Shown piece after piece: positions 34,950-44,629 of a stretch of DNA of 64,000 nt. A program made the position numbers and the translations under genes. How positions within the stretch are numbered: the stretch's first letter is position 1; each line of letters starts with the position of its first letter. The notes under the pieces are model-generated. The model had not been told where the DNA came from. It did no database searches and was given only the letters and a program-made list of their open reading frames with translations. The stretch lies in the NCBI RefSeq assembly GCF_008711325.1, contig NZ_VXDB01000010.1, positions 124,001-188,000 on the forward strand. The letters run 5' to 3'. Origin of the DNA: Roseibium sediminis. Its GTDB lineage: Bacteria; Pseudomonadota; Alphaproteobacteria; Rhizobiales; Stappiaceae.

Positions 34950-36260
34950 TCAGGCGGCGGCACTCTCTTTGCCGCTGCCAACAGCGTAGATCGGCATATC
35001 CTTTTCCACGCCCCGAAGCTTGTAGCTTCCCATCAATTCGATTTCGCTGCGTTGAGAAGGCGTCAGGCTCCGATAGACCGGTTCGGTGAACAACAGAGGA
35101 CGTTTAAGCTCTTTGCAAAGAGCCTCCACGCGGCTCGTTTCGTTCACGGCTCGGCCAATCACGGTAAAATCGAGTCGGCTCTCCCCGCCGACATTGCCAA
35201 AGAACACCTCACCTTCGTGCAATCCAATGCCCATTTTCAGCGGCGCCCAGCAAGCTATCTCTGCCAGTTCCGGAGTCGGATTGGCGTTCACATCTTCAAG
35301 GCGGGCAATTGCGCTTCGTGCTGCTGCAAGGGCCCGTTCTCCGGCCCCTGCCCCGTTGGTTGAAGCGGTCGGGAAAACCGCGAGAATACCATCCCCGATG
35401 AACTTCAGAATGTCGCCTCCGTGGTCGAGAACCGCATCCGAGACGATTTCGAAATAGGTGTTCAAGACAGCCGACACCTGCGGACCTTCCAGACGATCAG
35501 ACAAGGTTGTAAAGCCACGAAGATCTGACATCCAGACAACGGCATCGATCGCCTCCCCATCGCCGCGCCTGATTTCGCCACTCAACACCCGCGCGCCGGC
35601 GCTTGGGCCCAGATACGTATCGACAACGTTTTGCGCAATTCGCTGAAGGATGTGCCGCTCCACATGCAGCGCGAGGATATCCATCAGCATGCGCGTGTCC
35701 TCGGCGATCGTCTCCGGGAACCCGTCGGGATGCCGGGTTGCAAATGTGATTGCGTTGTGACGATCCCCGGCGGTTGTGAGCGGAAGAATCGCGTACTCCG
35801 TATAGCCCTCGTCCGCCAGTTCCTGCATCAACGGAAAAGCCGCCCGTCCCTCTGCCGTCCTCAAATCAACCTGCAGGGTTTGCCCGGTCTCCATCACGCG
35901 GGCGAGCGGATTTCTGGTGAAGGACGGAGCTGTCATTGCTCCAGCCTCGGCAACCACTTCATCACAGAATTCATCGTTTGAATTCCAGACCCAGGAGAAC
36001 CCGATGATCCTTGGATGCAGCGTGCCAATGTGCAACGAAGACCGATCAACAGGTATGCCCGCCGCCCGGCATCGCCAGAGAAACTCTTCAAACATGTAAA
36101 GAACATTCTCGATCCGCGACGCTTCGTGCAGGAGCCAGTCAATGATCTTCGCAACGGATTGTTCAACAGGTGCACATGCCGGCCCGCGTCGGCTTCTGTC
36201 CTGAATATAGACAAACGGGGCGTAGCTGCGCGGTGCAGGATCAAACTTGTTCTTGAGCAT
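34950..36260 (-). CDS. Class III adenylate/guanylate cyclase
   Basis: About 436 residues. The N-terminal half is a sensory region (ARIENVLYMFEEFLWRCRAAGIPVDRSSLHIGTLHP) that resembles the ligand-sensing part of many rhizobial adenylate cyclases. The C-terminal catalytic domain has metal-binding Asp residues in WMSDLRGFT and FIGDGILAVFP, and LDFTVIGRAVNETSRVEALC as purine and transition-state contacts. Produces a cyclic nucleotide, probably cAMP, in response to an unknown signal. The start is uncertain: ATG 36260 is used here, but GTG 36362 would add 34 residues. A hairpin at 34399 lies beyond its end. Confidence 0.85.
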   Translation of the reverse strand: MLKNKFDPAPRSYAPFVYIQDRSRRGPACAPVEQSVAKIIDWLLHEASRIENVLYMFEEFLWRCRAAGIPVDRSSLHIGTLHPRIIGFSWVWNSNDEFCDEVVAEAGAMTAPSFTRNPLARVMETGQTLQVDLRTAEGRAAFPLMQELADEGYTEYAILPLTTAGDRHNAITFATRHPDGFPETIAEDTRMLMDILALHVERHILQRIAQNVVDTYLGPSAGARVLSGEIRRGDGEAIDAVVWMSDLRGFTTLSDRLEGPQVSAVLNTYFEIVSDAVLDHGGDILKFIGDGILAVFPTASTNGAGAGERALAAARSAIARLEDVNANPTPELAEIACWAPLKMGIGLHEGEVFFGNVGGESRLDFTVIGRAVNETSRVEALCKELKRPLLFTEPVYRSLTPSQRSEIELMGSYKLRGVEKDMPIYAVGSGKESAAA

Positions 36261-36917
36261 GGTAGCGGCCCGGTTGGAATTGGTGGCGCAGATAGAGATG
36301 GGGAGTTCACCAGATCCTGCAAGCCAGACCTGATCGAGCTTTTGTCCGACAGCCTCGCACACTATCGGTCGGTCCGGCGGAGTTTTTCAATTTTTCTGGA
36401 AAAGCAACCGGCCTATTTGCAGGTCTCCCGGCACCCTTTCTCGCTCGTGCGAGTAATCTTCAAGACATCCGTTATGCTATAAATGACAATATACTTTATT
36501 TGCCAATTGACACTCATGCAAACCCGAGAAGCGAATCACAATCAACGCGCTGAAACGGACCATTATGCCGTTGATTTACCGTAATAAATTCCCAAACCCT
36601 CCACAACCCGGCGTTTTCACGCAAGAAAAATTCCCCTAAGATATCAATACAGTATTCCCACAACCGAATACTATATCCACAGGGTTACGATTTCTATCCT
36701 TGCGTGCCGAAATTATTTTCCACACCCTTGATGAAACTGCACTTGGCAGCAATACGCAGTGGCTCGTGCAAAAGGTGACCTGACCCGCAGAAGCCGGAAC
36801 GTCCCCTTCAGGGCACATTCGCAAGGGCTCTATTGCCCGCCTTTCAAATGCAGTTCGCGTTCGCGTTTTTCCATCTGTGCCGCGTACCCCATCGACTTTC
36901 ATTTTGGAGAATTCTGA
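36261..36917. other. Noncoding gap before small gene at 36918
   Basis: No convincing gene. It contains an AT-rich stretch (36460-36520), a Rossmann-free mixed region, and a 7-bp inverted repeat AGTATTC-N8-GAATACT at 36651-36672 that could be a regulator site. If the cyclase starts at 36362, the first 100 bp are coding. Confidence 0.4.
36651..36672. repeat. Inverted repeat AGTATTC-N8-GAATACT
   Basis: Perfect 7-bp arms around CCACAACC in the gap between the cyclase and the small gene at 36918. The size and spacing suit a dimeric regulator but no partner can be named. Confidence 0.45.
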
Positions 36918-37193
36918 ATGAAAACCACAAACAAGCTGGCCGAACTGGAAGCACTCAACGAAGACTATACAAAGGCTCTGGCCAAGAACGCTTCCTCACT
37001 ACTTGAAGTCCTCAAAGTCCGTAGCCCTGCTGAACAACAACAGCTCTATGATGTGTTCTCCGGCTTTGCGACCCTGTTGCCAGACAGCGCCGAAACGCGC
37101 GCGTTCAAACGGATGATCGATTATTATCAGGACGAATTCTGGGAAGAGGAAGATATCGGCGAAGAGGATTTCCCGGACGTCGGCCACGGCTAA
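36918..37193 (+). CDS. Small acidic protein of unknown function
   Basis: 91-residue soluble protein not recognised from sequence. It begins MKTTNKLAELEALNEDY, is predicted mostly helical, and ends in a strongly acidic tail (QDEFWEEEDIGEEDFPDVGHG). GGAGA precedes ATG 36918 at good distance, and codon use looks normal for the region, so it is probably a real gene. Its acidic tail could bind a cation, DNA-binding protein or basic partner. No neighbours suggest a role. Confidence 0.6.
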   Translation: MKTTNKLAELEALNEDYTKALAKNASSLLEVLKVRSPAEQQQLYDVFSGFATLLPDSAETRAFKRMIDYYQDEFWEEEDIGEEDFPDVGHG

Positions 37194-37383
37194 TCTCTAT
37201 ACCCCCTGAATATTGAAAAGTGCAGACAGGCCGCTCGATGCGTCGGGCGGCCTCTTTCGTACCCCCAGCAACAGGTACGCTCTCCCGTGTCCTTGAAGCT
37301 TCTGCCGTCCGTTGGATTGACAACTAATATTTGCCCTAGGCAACAGCTAGGTTTGCCACTCAAGAAAACGGGGGCACACGATC

Positions 37384-37668
37384 ATGGACCGCAGCAAAAC
37401 CGACACCGTCTATTCGAGATATTGCGGCCTGATGGAGGATGACGGCATTTGTGTCGACCTTGTTATCAGCCGTCCCGCCAATCGACACGAATGGTCGCTG
37501 GAGGTGATCAACACCGCCGGAAAATCCTTTGTTGCGGAAGAAACATATGGAAGCGAAGACGAGGCCTTCAGCGCCTTTTCCTCCATGGTTCAGGAGCGCG
37601 GCATGGTCTACTTCCATTCCTTTGAGCTGATGACGATCGCCTTTCCGCACAACATGACACTTCACTGA
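37384..37668 (+). CDS. Small conserved-type hypothetical protein
   Basis: 94-residue soluble protein of unknown function. It has mixed alpha-beta character (VDLVISRPANRHEWSLEVINTAGKSFVAEETYGSEDEAF), with a repeated hydrophobic pattern and no membrane segment. It begins ATG 37384 after GGGGGCAC, a poor ribosome site. Downstream is a strong hairpin terminator. It may form a small beta-sandwich or belong to an uncharacterised family in Hyphomicrobiales; I cannot go further from sequence alone. Confidence 0.5.
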   Translation: MDRSKTDTVYSRYCGLMEDDGICVDLVISRPANRHEWSLEVINTAGKSFVAEETYGSEDEAFSAFSSMVQERGMVYFHSFELMTIAFPHNMTLH

Positions 37669-37680
37669 CCCGAAACGCAA

Positions 37681-37702
37681 AACGGCGCCCGAAGGCGCCG
37701 TT
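37681..37702 (-). terminator. Terminator after livK
   Basis: AACGGCGCC / GGCGCCGTT stem with a four-base loop; on the minus strand it is followed by TTTGCG. It ends the Liv transporter transcript 24 bp after the livK stop. Confidence 0.8.
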
Positions 37703-37725
37703 CCGTCAATCTGTCAAAAGACAGA

Positions 37726-38928
37726 TTATTTCATTTCAGTGATAACTTCGAAGCTGTCGCCGGCAACCTTGAACAGGGCGTAGGTGCCCGGAACATCGCC
37801 GTTTGCATCGAAGTTGTGGTCGCCAGCTGCACCCTTGTAGTCGATGGCAGTCCCTGCTGCGATCAACTCCTTCGCCTTTGCCCACTCACCCGGACGGATC
37901 GGCTCGCCTTCACCGTTGGAGATTGCGCGCAGGGCAGCCGGAACACCAGCCTTGTCGCCGCCAGCCTTTTCAAGGGCAAGAGCCACCATGAAGGCTGCGT
38001 CATAGGATGTGGTTGCGAAGATTGCATCCGGGTCGCCGCCAACAGCCTTGAACGCTGCGTTGAACATGTCCAGAGAATCGGACTTCTCGCCAACCGGCGA
38101 AGACGCGACGAAGTTTGCGAGGTTTTCAGCACCCAGCTCCTTGATCGGAGCATCGGACTTCATGCCGTCGCCGCCTACGAACTTCTCGAAGAAGCCGTTT
38201 TCGAGGGCCTGACGCAGAACGGTGAGACCGGTGCCATCGCCGTAGTCGAAGATCACCAGTGTGTCAGCACCACCGGAAGCCAGGTCCGCGAGGTTGGAGC
38301 GATAGGACGCCTTGCCGTCTTCGTGAGCTGCAAAACCGGCAATGGTGCCGCCCTTGGCTTCGAATTCGGACTTGAACGCATTGGCAAGGCCCGTGCCGTA
38401 GTCGTTGTTGATGTAGGCAACAGCGACCTTTTCGTAGCCCTGATCACGCAGGGTACGGGCGAGCGCGCGGCCCTGATAGTCGTCAGACGGAACGGTCCGG
38501 AATACGGTGTCGTTGTCTGCGATGTTGGTGATTTCCGGGGACGTGCCGGACGGGGTCACAAGCGCGATGCCTGCCGGAACGGTTACGGAAGCAGAAGCTG
38601 CGAGAACTGCGCCCGAGCAATGCGGGCCAACAACGGCGGACACACCTTCGATGTTGACTGCCTTGGTCGCAGCGTCGGTACCGCCTTGCGGGTTACACGC
38701 GCTATCGCCAACCACGCCAATGAGCTTCTCGCCGGCAAGAATGCCGCCCTGCTCGTTGACCTGAGAGATTGCCAGCTGGGCGGAATCAATCATCGCAGGT
38801 GCCATGGCAGCGATCGGGCCGGACACACCACCGATCAGACCGATCTTGACGTCAGCCTTTGCCGGTGCACTGGCCAGAGCCGTCGCCGTCAAAAGTCCAG
38901 CAGCCAAAGCCAGGAACTTGGTTTTCAT
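37726..38928 (-). CDS. livK: Branched-chain amino acid-binding protein (LivK type)
   Basis: 400-residue periplasmic binding protein. A signal peptide (FLALAAGLLTATALASAPAKA) is followed by the Leu/Ile/Val-type fold with PSGTSPEITNIADNDTVFRTVPSDDYQGRALARTL and VAYINNDYGTGLANAF. The start at ATG 38928 is fixed by GGAGG seven bases upstream; a longer in-frame start at 38991 lacks a ribosome site. It is the last gene of a Liv operon transcribed right to left and likely delivers branched-chain or related amino acids to LivHM. Confidence 0.88.
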   Translation of the reverse strand: MKTKFLALAAGLLTATALASAPAKADVKIGLIGGVSGPIAAMAPAMIDSAQLAISQVNEQGGILAGEKLIGVVGDSACNPQGGTDAATKAVNIEGVSAVVGPHCSGAVLAASASVTVPAGIALVTPSGTSPEITNIADNDTVFRTVPSDDYQGRALARTLRDQGYEKVAVAYINNDYGTGLANAFKSEFEAKGGTIAGFAAHEDGKASYRSNLADLASGGADTLVIFDYGDGTGLTVLRQALENGFFEKFVGGDGMKSDAPIKELGAENLANFVASSPVGEKSDSLDMFNAAFKAVGGDPDAIFATTSYDAAFMVALALEKAGGDKAGVPAALRAISNGEGEPIRPGEWAKAKELIAAGTAIDYKGAAGDHNFDANGDVPGTYALFKVAGDSFEVITEMK

Positions 38929-38996
38929 CAAACTACCTCCACTTAACTCCCTGCCCTCTGGCAGGAATTCCCAGGCACTGAATCGTGCCATATTCT

Positions 38997-39953
38997 CTAT
39001 TGTCCACTGCCCGTCTTGCTCTGGTCACCCCGCAAGGGTTCGGGCAGAAGTCCTTCGGACCGGAACCGCAGAACCAGTTGCAGCAGCAGGCCAATCAGGA
39101 ACAGGCGAATGTACTTCGCCTTGACCGCATATTCGTGCGGAAGTTGATCAGTTGCAATCTCTGAAACCGACCAAATGATCCATACAACCGCGGCGCCGAG
39201 AATTGCTCCCCGGTTATTTCCGGACCCTCCAAGGATCAGCATGATCCATACAAGGAACGTGGCCACCATCGGATCGATCGCTTCCGGCGTGATGGATCGG
39301 TTGAAATGCGCAAACATGGCGCCAGCAAGGCCCATGATCGCCGCACCGAAGATAAACGCTTCAAGGCGGCGATACTCGATGTCCTTGCCCATCGCGCGTG
39401 CAGCAAGTTCATTGTCGCGAATGGCACGCATCATGCGGCCCCAAGGCGAATTGAACTGGCGCTCGACCAACAGATAAGTGACAGCGAGCACGCCGATGAC
39501 GATTGCGAGATACGCGGCCTGCGATTCGACATACGGCAGGTCACCGCCCGGACGCGGGAGACCGGTGATGCCACGGGCACTGTTTGTCAGGGCTTCTTCC
39601 GACTTGATCACCAAACGGATGATTTCCGCGATGCCGATCGTGGCAATCGCCAGATAGTCTGAACGGAACCGCAGACATATCTTGCCGATTGGCCAAGCGA
39701 TGGCGGCAGCCGCGACCATGGCTGCCAGCCAGCCGACAAAGAACGGCATGTCGAAGCCGCCAATGCGACCGTCGGCATGTGCGGATGTCAGGATCGCTGA
39801 TGTATAGGCGCCAACCGCGAAGAACCCTGCAATACCGGCGTTGAAGAGACCGGCAAAGCCCCACTGAACATTCAGGCCCAGCGCCAACAGCGCGTAAATC
39901 CCGATGAAGATGCCCATGAAGAGGGCGTAGTTGACAAGACCAATGAGTTCCAT
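38997..39953 (-). CDS. livM: Branched-chain amino acid ABC permease (LivM)
   Basis: 318-residue permease with about nine hydrophobic helices. LGLNVQWGFAGLFNAGIAGFFAVGAYTSAILT and MRAIRDNELAARAMGKDIEYRRLEAFIFGAAIMGLAGAMFAHFNRSITPEAIDPMVATFLVWIMLILGG are characteristic of LivM. It pairs with LivH in the inner membrane. Lies between livH and livK with a 15-bp gap to livH. Confidence 0.92.
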   Translation of the reverse strand: MELIGLVNYALFMGIFIGIYALLALGLNVQWGFAGLFNAGIAGFFAVGAYTSAILTSAHADGRIGGFDMPFFVGWLAAMVAAAAIAWPIGKICLRFRSDYLAIATIGIAEIIRLVIKSEEALTNSARGITGLPRPGGDLPYVESQAAYLAIVIGVLAVTYLLVERQFNSPWGRMMRAIRDNELAARAMGKDIEYRRLEAFIFGAAIMGLAGAMFAHFNRSITPEAIDPMVATFLVWIMLILGGSGNNRGAILGAAVVWIIWSVSEIATDQLPHEYAVKAKYIRLFLIGLLLQLVLRFRSEGLLPEPLRGDQSKTGSGQ

Positions 39954-39968
39954 GTCGTTCCCCTCCCC

Positions 39969-40841
39969 TTAAAGCACCTTGCCGCGCAGCAGCCCTGTCG
40001 GACGCACAAGCAGCATGATCAGCAGAATGACGAACGCCATGGCCGCCTTGTATTCGCTCGGCAGAACGAGAACGGACAGCTCTTCTGCAATGCCGACGAT
40101 CAGGCCGCCAAGGACGGCGCCTTCCACGCGTCCGACCCCGCCAAGGATCGCAGCAGCGAACATTGGCAGCAGCATGTGCCAGCCCATCATCGACTTCAGT
40201 TCGGTGTTGATGCCCAGGAAGACGCCGGATGCGGCGCAAAGGCCACCAGCGATGATCCAGGTCAGCATGACGACAACGCGGTTGTCGATACCGGACAGAA
40301 GCGCCAGATTCGGGTTGTCGGACATGGCACGCATGGCCTTGCCCCACTTGGACTGCTTCAGGAAGACATACAGCCCGCCGACCAGAAGGATCATGGCGAG
40401 AACGGTATAGATCTCGCGGTCTCGGATTCTCAGGCCGAAATAGACGTCCGGACGGGAAATGCCGCGGACATAGCTTTCCGAGTCCACGCCCCAGATGACC
40501 TGCACCACGGCCCGCACCATCAGGGCGATACCGAGTGAGGCAATCACGGTAATGATTTTCGGCCGATCACGCAGGTGCTCGTAAAACACCTTGTCGATCC
40601 CGACTGCGATGAAGGCTGTTGCCACAACGGCGACCGGCAAGGCAACCAGCGGCGATACGCCAATGGCAGTTACGACGGCGAAGGCGATGAAAGCGCCGAG
40701 CGTTGCAAGGTCACCATGCGCAAGATGCGCATAGCGAAGGATGGCAAACACGAGCGTGATGCCCACGGCGCCGAGTGCGTAAATGGATCCGAGGACGATG
40801 CCCGGGATCACATAGAAATTCAAAAGTTCCAAGATGCCCAT
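39969..40841 (-). CDS. livH: Branched-chain amino acid ABC permease (LivH)
   Basis: 290-residue permease with seven to eight helices. The family opening FYVIPGIVLGSIYALGAVGITLVFAILRYAHLAHGDLATLGAFIAFAV and the segment MRAMSDNPNLALLSGIDNRVVVMLTWIIAGGLCAASGVFLGI identify it. Ends 15 bp before livM and starts nine bases after the livF stop. Confidence 0.92.
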   Translation of the reverse strand: MGILELLNFYVIPGIVLGSIYALGAVGITLVFAILRYAHLAHGDLATLGAFIAFAVVTAIGVSPLVALPVAVVATAFIAVGIDKVFYEHLRDRPKIITVIASLGIALMVRAVVQVIWGVDSESYVRGISRPDVYFGLRIRDREIYTVLAMILLVGGLYVFLKQSKWGKAMRAMSDNPNLALLSGIDNRVVVMLTWIIAGGLCAASGVFLGINTELKSMMGWHMLLPMFAAAILGGVGRVEGAVLGGLIVGIAEELSVLVLPSEYKAAMAFVILLIMLLVRPTGLLRGKVL

Positions 40842-40850
40842 GACGCTCTC

Positions 40851-41558
40851 TTATCCGCCCAGGAACATTTCAGCGATTTCGCGATCTGCCAGAAGGTCGG
40901 CACCCGTTCCCTCATGCCGATTTTGGCCTGCAGCCAGAACATAGCCGCGATCCGCGAAGGCAAGCGCCTGTTTGGCGTGCTGCTCGACGAGCAGAATGGC
41001 AACGCCGGTGTCGCGCACATCACGGCTGATCTGGAAGATCTGTTCCATGTATTTCGGTGAAAGACCGGCCGTCGGCTCATCCAGAAGCAGGAGCTTGGGA
41101 TCAAGCATCAGGGCCCGGCCCATGGCAACCATCTGGCGTTGCCCGCCAGAAAGGCTGCCAGCCAGCGTCTTGCGGCGCTCCTTCAGATCCGGAAACAGCT
41201 CATAGACACGGTCATAGGCTGCGGACAGGTCGCCCTTTTTCAGGAAGGCACCCATCTCGAGATTTTCCTGGATCGACATTTCCCGGAAAATATTGTCGAC
41301 CTGCGGCACATAGCAGATGCCCCGCTGCACGATCCGGTTCGGCGACCAGCCGGTGATGTCGTCACCGTCAAAGACCGTGCGACCGCCACGAATGTTCAAC
41401 AGACCGAAGACGGCCTTCATTGCCGTGGACTTGCCCGCGCCATTCGGCCCGACAATCACGACGATTTCCTTTTCCTGCACCGTCAGGGAAACGGACTGCA
41501 GAATATCTGCATCGCCGTAGCCGCCGGTCAGGTTTTCCATCGACAGAAGAGGTGTCAT
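40851..41558 (-). CDS. livF: Branched-chain amino acid ABC ATPase (LivF)
   Basis: 235-residue ATPase. Walker A GPNGAGKSTAMK, signature SLSGGQRQMVAMGRAL, Walker B LLLLDEPTAGLSP, and the H-loop LLVEQHAKQALAFADRGYVLAAG are typical of LivF. It overlaps livG by one base (ATGA type) and is followed nine bases later by livH. Confidence 0.93.
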   Translation of the reverse strand: MTPLLSMENLTGGYGDADILQSVSLTVQEKEIVVIVGPNGAGKSTAMKAVFGLLNIRGGRTVFDGDDITGWSPNRIVQRGICYVPQVDNIFREMSIQENLEMGAFLKKGDLSAAYDRVYELFPDLKERRKTLAGSLSGGQRQMVAMGRALMLDPKLLLLDEPTAGLSPKYMEQIFQISRDVRDTGVAILLVEQHAKQALAFADRGYVLAAGQNRHEGTGADLLADREIAEMFLGG

Positions 41559-42328
41559 CAGTGAGCCCCCTCTGCCCGCTCGCCCAGATAGGCTTCAAGA
41601 ACCTGCGGGTTCGAGCGCACTGTCTGGAAGTCTCCCTCGATCAAGACACTGCCTTCGGCCATGCACACCACCGGATCACAGAGTTTCTCGATCATTTCCA
41701 TATCGTGTTCGATGAGGATAAAGGTGTAGCCCCATTCCTTGTTCAGGATCTGGATCTTTTCTTCCAACTTGCGCAGCAGGGTGCGGTTGACACCCGCGGC
41801 TGGCTCATCAAGCAGAACCAGCTTGGCATCGGTCATCATCGTACGACCAAGCTCCAGAAGCTTCTTCTGGCCGCCGGAGAGGTTACCGGCTCGCTCGTGC
41901 GCAACATGGCTGAGTCCCAGAAATTCCAGCGTATCCAGCGCCTTGCGCTCCACGCCGGCTTCCGAAGCCTTGACCTTGCCCCAGGAGACCCAGTTGGACC
42001 AGAGACTCTCGCCGGGCTGTGACGGCGGAACCATCATGAGGTTCTCGAGGGCCGTCAGGCGGTGAAATTCGTGCGGAATCTGGAATGTTCGTACCAGTCC
42101 CTTGTGAAACAGTTCGTCGCTTGGAAGACCTGTAATGTCTTCTCCCCGGAAAGTGATTTTCCCGCTGGTCGGTTTCAGCGCTCCGGCAATCAGGTTGAAC
42201 AGCGTCGTCTTGCCAGCCCCGTTCGGGCCGATAAGTGCTGTAATTGTTCCTTCCTGCACCTTGAAGGAACACCCGTTGACTGCTCGAAAACCGCTGAAAT
42301 CCATCACAAGCTGGTCGAGTTCCAGCAT
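41558..42328 (-). CDS. livG: Branched-chain amino acid ABC ATPase (LivG)
   Basis: 256-residue ATPase, first gene of the Liv operon. It has Walker A GPNGAGKTTLFN, the LivG-specific insertion (LVRTFQIPHEFHRLTALENLMMVPPSQPGES), the signature NLSGGQKKLLELGRTM, and Walker B LVLLDEPAAGVNRTLL. Start chosen at ATG 42328, which has AAGGAG upstream; a longer in-frame start at 42466 would add a 46-residue unlike N-terminus and is rejected. About 750 bp of noncoding DNA lies upstream. Confidence 0.93.
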   Translation of the reverse strand: MLELDQLVMDFSGFRAVNGCSFKVQEGTITALIGPNGAGKTTLFNLIAGALKPTSGKITFRGEDITGLPSDELFHKGLVRTFQIPHEFHRLTALENLMMVPPSQPGESLWSNWVSWGKVKASEAGVERKALDTLEFLGLSHVAHERAGNLSGGQKKLLELGRTMMTDAKLVLLDEPAAGVNRTLLRKLEEKIQILNKEWGYTFILIEHDMEMIEKLCDPVVCMAEGSVLIEGDFQTVRSNPQVLEAYLGERAEGAH

Positions 42329-43079
42329 GAAGGCTCCTTGCCGCCGTCCCCTGGCGATCATTTCGTCGTTATAGCACCCGGTCTCTTCGCCGGTGTTTTC
42401 CAAATGCGGGTTCCATTCCCTCGCATTCAGCCGAAATCCTTGTAACGAGGTCTTTGGCCCAATCAACCAAGAATGAACCTTTTTTGCCGCTACAAGAGGA
42501 ATTTTCTGTCCTTTTTACTTGCTGCGCCGCACATAAAGACCTCCTCTATTTTATTTTATACTTAAAATATTTAACTATAAAATTTATATCATTGCAAGCG
42601 TTTTCGCAGCGTCACGCTTGTTGACTTGGCCAGTTTCCGTCAGCCCTGCCCGATCCCATGCTCAATGCCCCCCACCCGGCACGTCGCTCAGCGCGCCCAT
42701 ACAATCAGAAACAGGCTGGCTGCGGCTCGAGGATCGTGAAAAATACAACCGTCGCGTGATTTTTATCTCTTGTTACGGTTTAAATGATTTGACTGGGCCG
42801 GAAATACCTACATTCTGATACAAAGTGACTTCTACAATTAATCTTTTCATTCATATCGTCAGTTATCATGTTGTCAGGTACTCACATACAGACCAGCAAT
42901 GGTTGAATAGTGTGGTAATGGTCACAAAGCTGGATTGGAAGGAAAGGAGCTTAAATGAGAAGTCGGTTTGCCAAAACTCTTCCTTGTCTTGTTTCCTCTT
43001 TCGGTTCTGCTCGCAAACATTCGATCACCTGCCTGTTCGTCCCCTGCACCCTTGATCCCCTCAGGTCGGGAGGGGTCGA
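42329..43079. other. Noncoding gap between the Liv operon and a diguanylate cyclase
   Basis: Divergent control region of about 750 bp. It contains an AT-rich stretch at 42540-42600 that looks promoter-like, and a G-rich stretch before the cyclase start at 43065-43075. No open reading frame or hairpin of note could be supported. Confidence 0.4.
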
Positions 43080-44447
43080 TTGAGAGTGGTGAATGAACAG
43101 ACGGCTCGAACAGACCATCGCGGCGATACGCCTGACGAGATGACGTCGCCTCTTGCTGCAAATGACGAAACGAAGCCGACCCTTCAGCGGCTGCAGCCGG
43201 ACCAGCTGTTTTCCATCTTCAATCAGCTCTCGACCGCACTGTGGATCTTCGACTTTGACTGCAAGCGGGTTCTTTGGGCGAACAGGGCCGGTCTGGAAGC
43301 CTGGGACGCAGGGTCGGTGGAAGAACTGGCCGCCCGCGACCTCGCGCCTGACATGTCCGATGCAGTGGAGAAGCGGCTAAACCAGTATCGTGCGGATTTC
43401 ATGCGCAATGATGCGACGTTTTCAGAAATCTGGACGCTGTATCCGAAGGGCAAACCTCGTACGATGCAGCTCCAGATGCGCGGATTCACGCTTCCCGATG
43501 GTCGGGTGTCGTTGCTGTGCGAGGGTCTCGTTGACCACGAGCTGCACCCGGAAACCCTTCGCAGTACGGAAGCCCTGCTGCATACGCCCGTCATGATTTC
43601 CCTGATAACCGAGGGGGGGGCGCCGCTTTACCGGAATCCGGCCTCCCGTGCGAGCTGCGTCAATCTTGAAGACAACTTCTTCGACCAGTTTGCCGACCCT
43701 GAAGAACGGCAGGATTTCCGCCATCTTCTGAATGAGAGTGATCATGTCAGCTCTGTTGCCCGCTTCAAGACCGGAGACGGGTTGCGGTGGCACGAAATCA
43801 CGGCAAAGGCCTGTCTGGACGCTGCGACCGGTGTGCCTGCCTACCTCATCAGCGAGATTGACGTCACCGAACTGCACGAGACCAAGGAACAAGCGCAGCA
43901 TCTGGCATCTCATGACACGCTGACCGGCCTGCCGAACCGGGCATTCGTCAACAAACACCTGCCGGACATGCTGCAGGAGGCCCATCAGGGCAACGGATGC
44001 CTGCATGTCCTGCTCATAGACCTGGATGGCTTCAAGGCAGTCAACGACACCTATGGCCATGCGACCGGCGACATGCTTCTGCAAACATTCGCAAGCGAGC
44101 TGAGGGCCATGGTCACTTCCGAAGGTTCCGGCCGTGACTTTACTGCAAGACTGGGTGGTGACGAGTTTCTGGTTTGCTTGCAAGGAGCTGCTGCAGCCGA
44201 GGCACCTGCCCTCTTTGGGCAACGGCTTTTGGACAGCTTTGCACATGCAAAGCAGATCGACGGCAAGTCTCTCTTGATCGGCTTCAGTGTCGGATATGTG
44301 TCCCTTCCTGCGGATGCGGCAACATTGGACGAGGCGATGCGCAATGCAGACCTTGCCCTTTATCGCGCCAAGGCCTCGCGCAGCTCCAAGTGTGTCTCCT
44401 ACCGCTCGCTGCAGCAGCCCGTCCAGGCCAAGGCTGTCCAGAGCTGA
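43080..44447 (+). CDS. Diguanylate cyclase with N-terminal PAS-like domains
   Basis: About 455 residues, cytoplasmic. An N-terminal PAS-like region (ALWIFDFDCKRVLWANRAGLEAWDA, then a second one around residues 160-265) is followed by a GGDEF domain (SHDTLTGLPNRAFVNK, LIDLDGFKAVNDTYGHATGDMLLQ, and RLGGDEFLV). The active GGDEF sequence is intact, so it should make cyclic di-GMP. The I-site Arg is not in its usual place (SGRD), so feedback inhibition is doubtful. The start is uncertain (TTG 43080, or GTG 43086/43089, or ATG 43140). A run of eight G bases lies inside the gene at 43613. Confidence 0.88.
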   Translation: MRVVNEQTARTDHRGDTPDEMTSPLAANDETKPTLQRLQPDQLFSIFNQLSTALWIFDFDCKRVLWANRAGLEAWDAGSVEELAARDLAPDMSDAVEKRLNQYRADFMRNDATFSEIWTLYPKGKPRTMQLQMRGFTLPDGRVSLLCEGLVDHELHPETLRSTEALLHTPVMISLITEGGAPLYRNPASRASCVNLEDNFFDQFADPEERQDFRHLLNESDHVSSVARFKTGDGLRWHEITAKACLDAATGVPAYLISEIDVTELHETKEQAQHLASHDTLTGLPNRAFVNKHLPDMLQEAHQGNGCLHVLLIDLDGFKAVNDTYGHATGDMLLQTFASELRAMVTSEGSGRDFTARLGGDEFLVCLQGAAAAEAPALFGQRLLDSFAHAKQIDGKSLLIGFSVGYVSLPADAATLDEAMRNADLALYRAKASRSSKCVSYRSLQQPVQAKAVQS

Positions 44448-44629
44448 TCCGCACTTCCATCTCCACATGACCCCCTGTTTCCTACCGTTACGACATGCCA
44501 GTAGCGGGAAACCGTCACCGGGATCGCTGAGCAGCGTTCCGGTCTTGACCTGCTTGACAGCAGTGATGCTGAAGTACGAATAATCCCGCACAACCAATTT
44601 GACGGACCAAATCAGGACGGTAACCGCCC

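Noticed and set aside
35614-35622. TACGTA hexamers outside the four motif sites
   Set aside because: Hexamers such as those at 35614 and 54422 lack the flanking CT...AA; roughly ten are expected by chance, so only the eight-base core was kept.
37726-42328. Urea transporter (UrtABCDE)
   Set aside because: The binding protein and ATPases resemble Liv-type proteins more, and there are no urease genes nearby.
43422-44597. Antisense frame over the diguanylate cyclase
   Set aside because: The other strand has an intact GGDEF domain; this frame has no recognisable protein.
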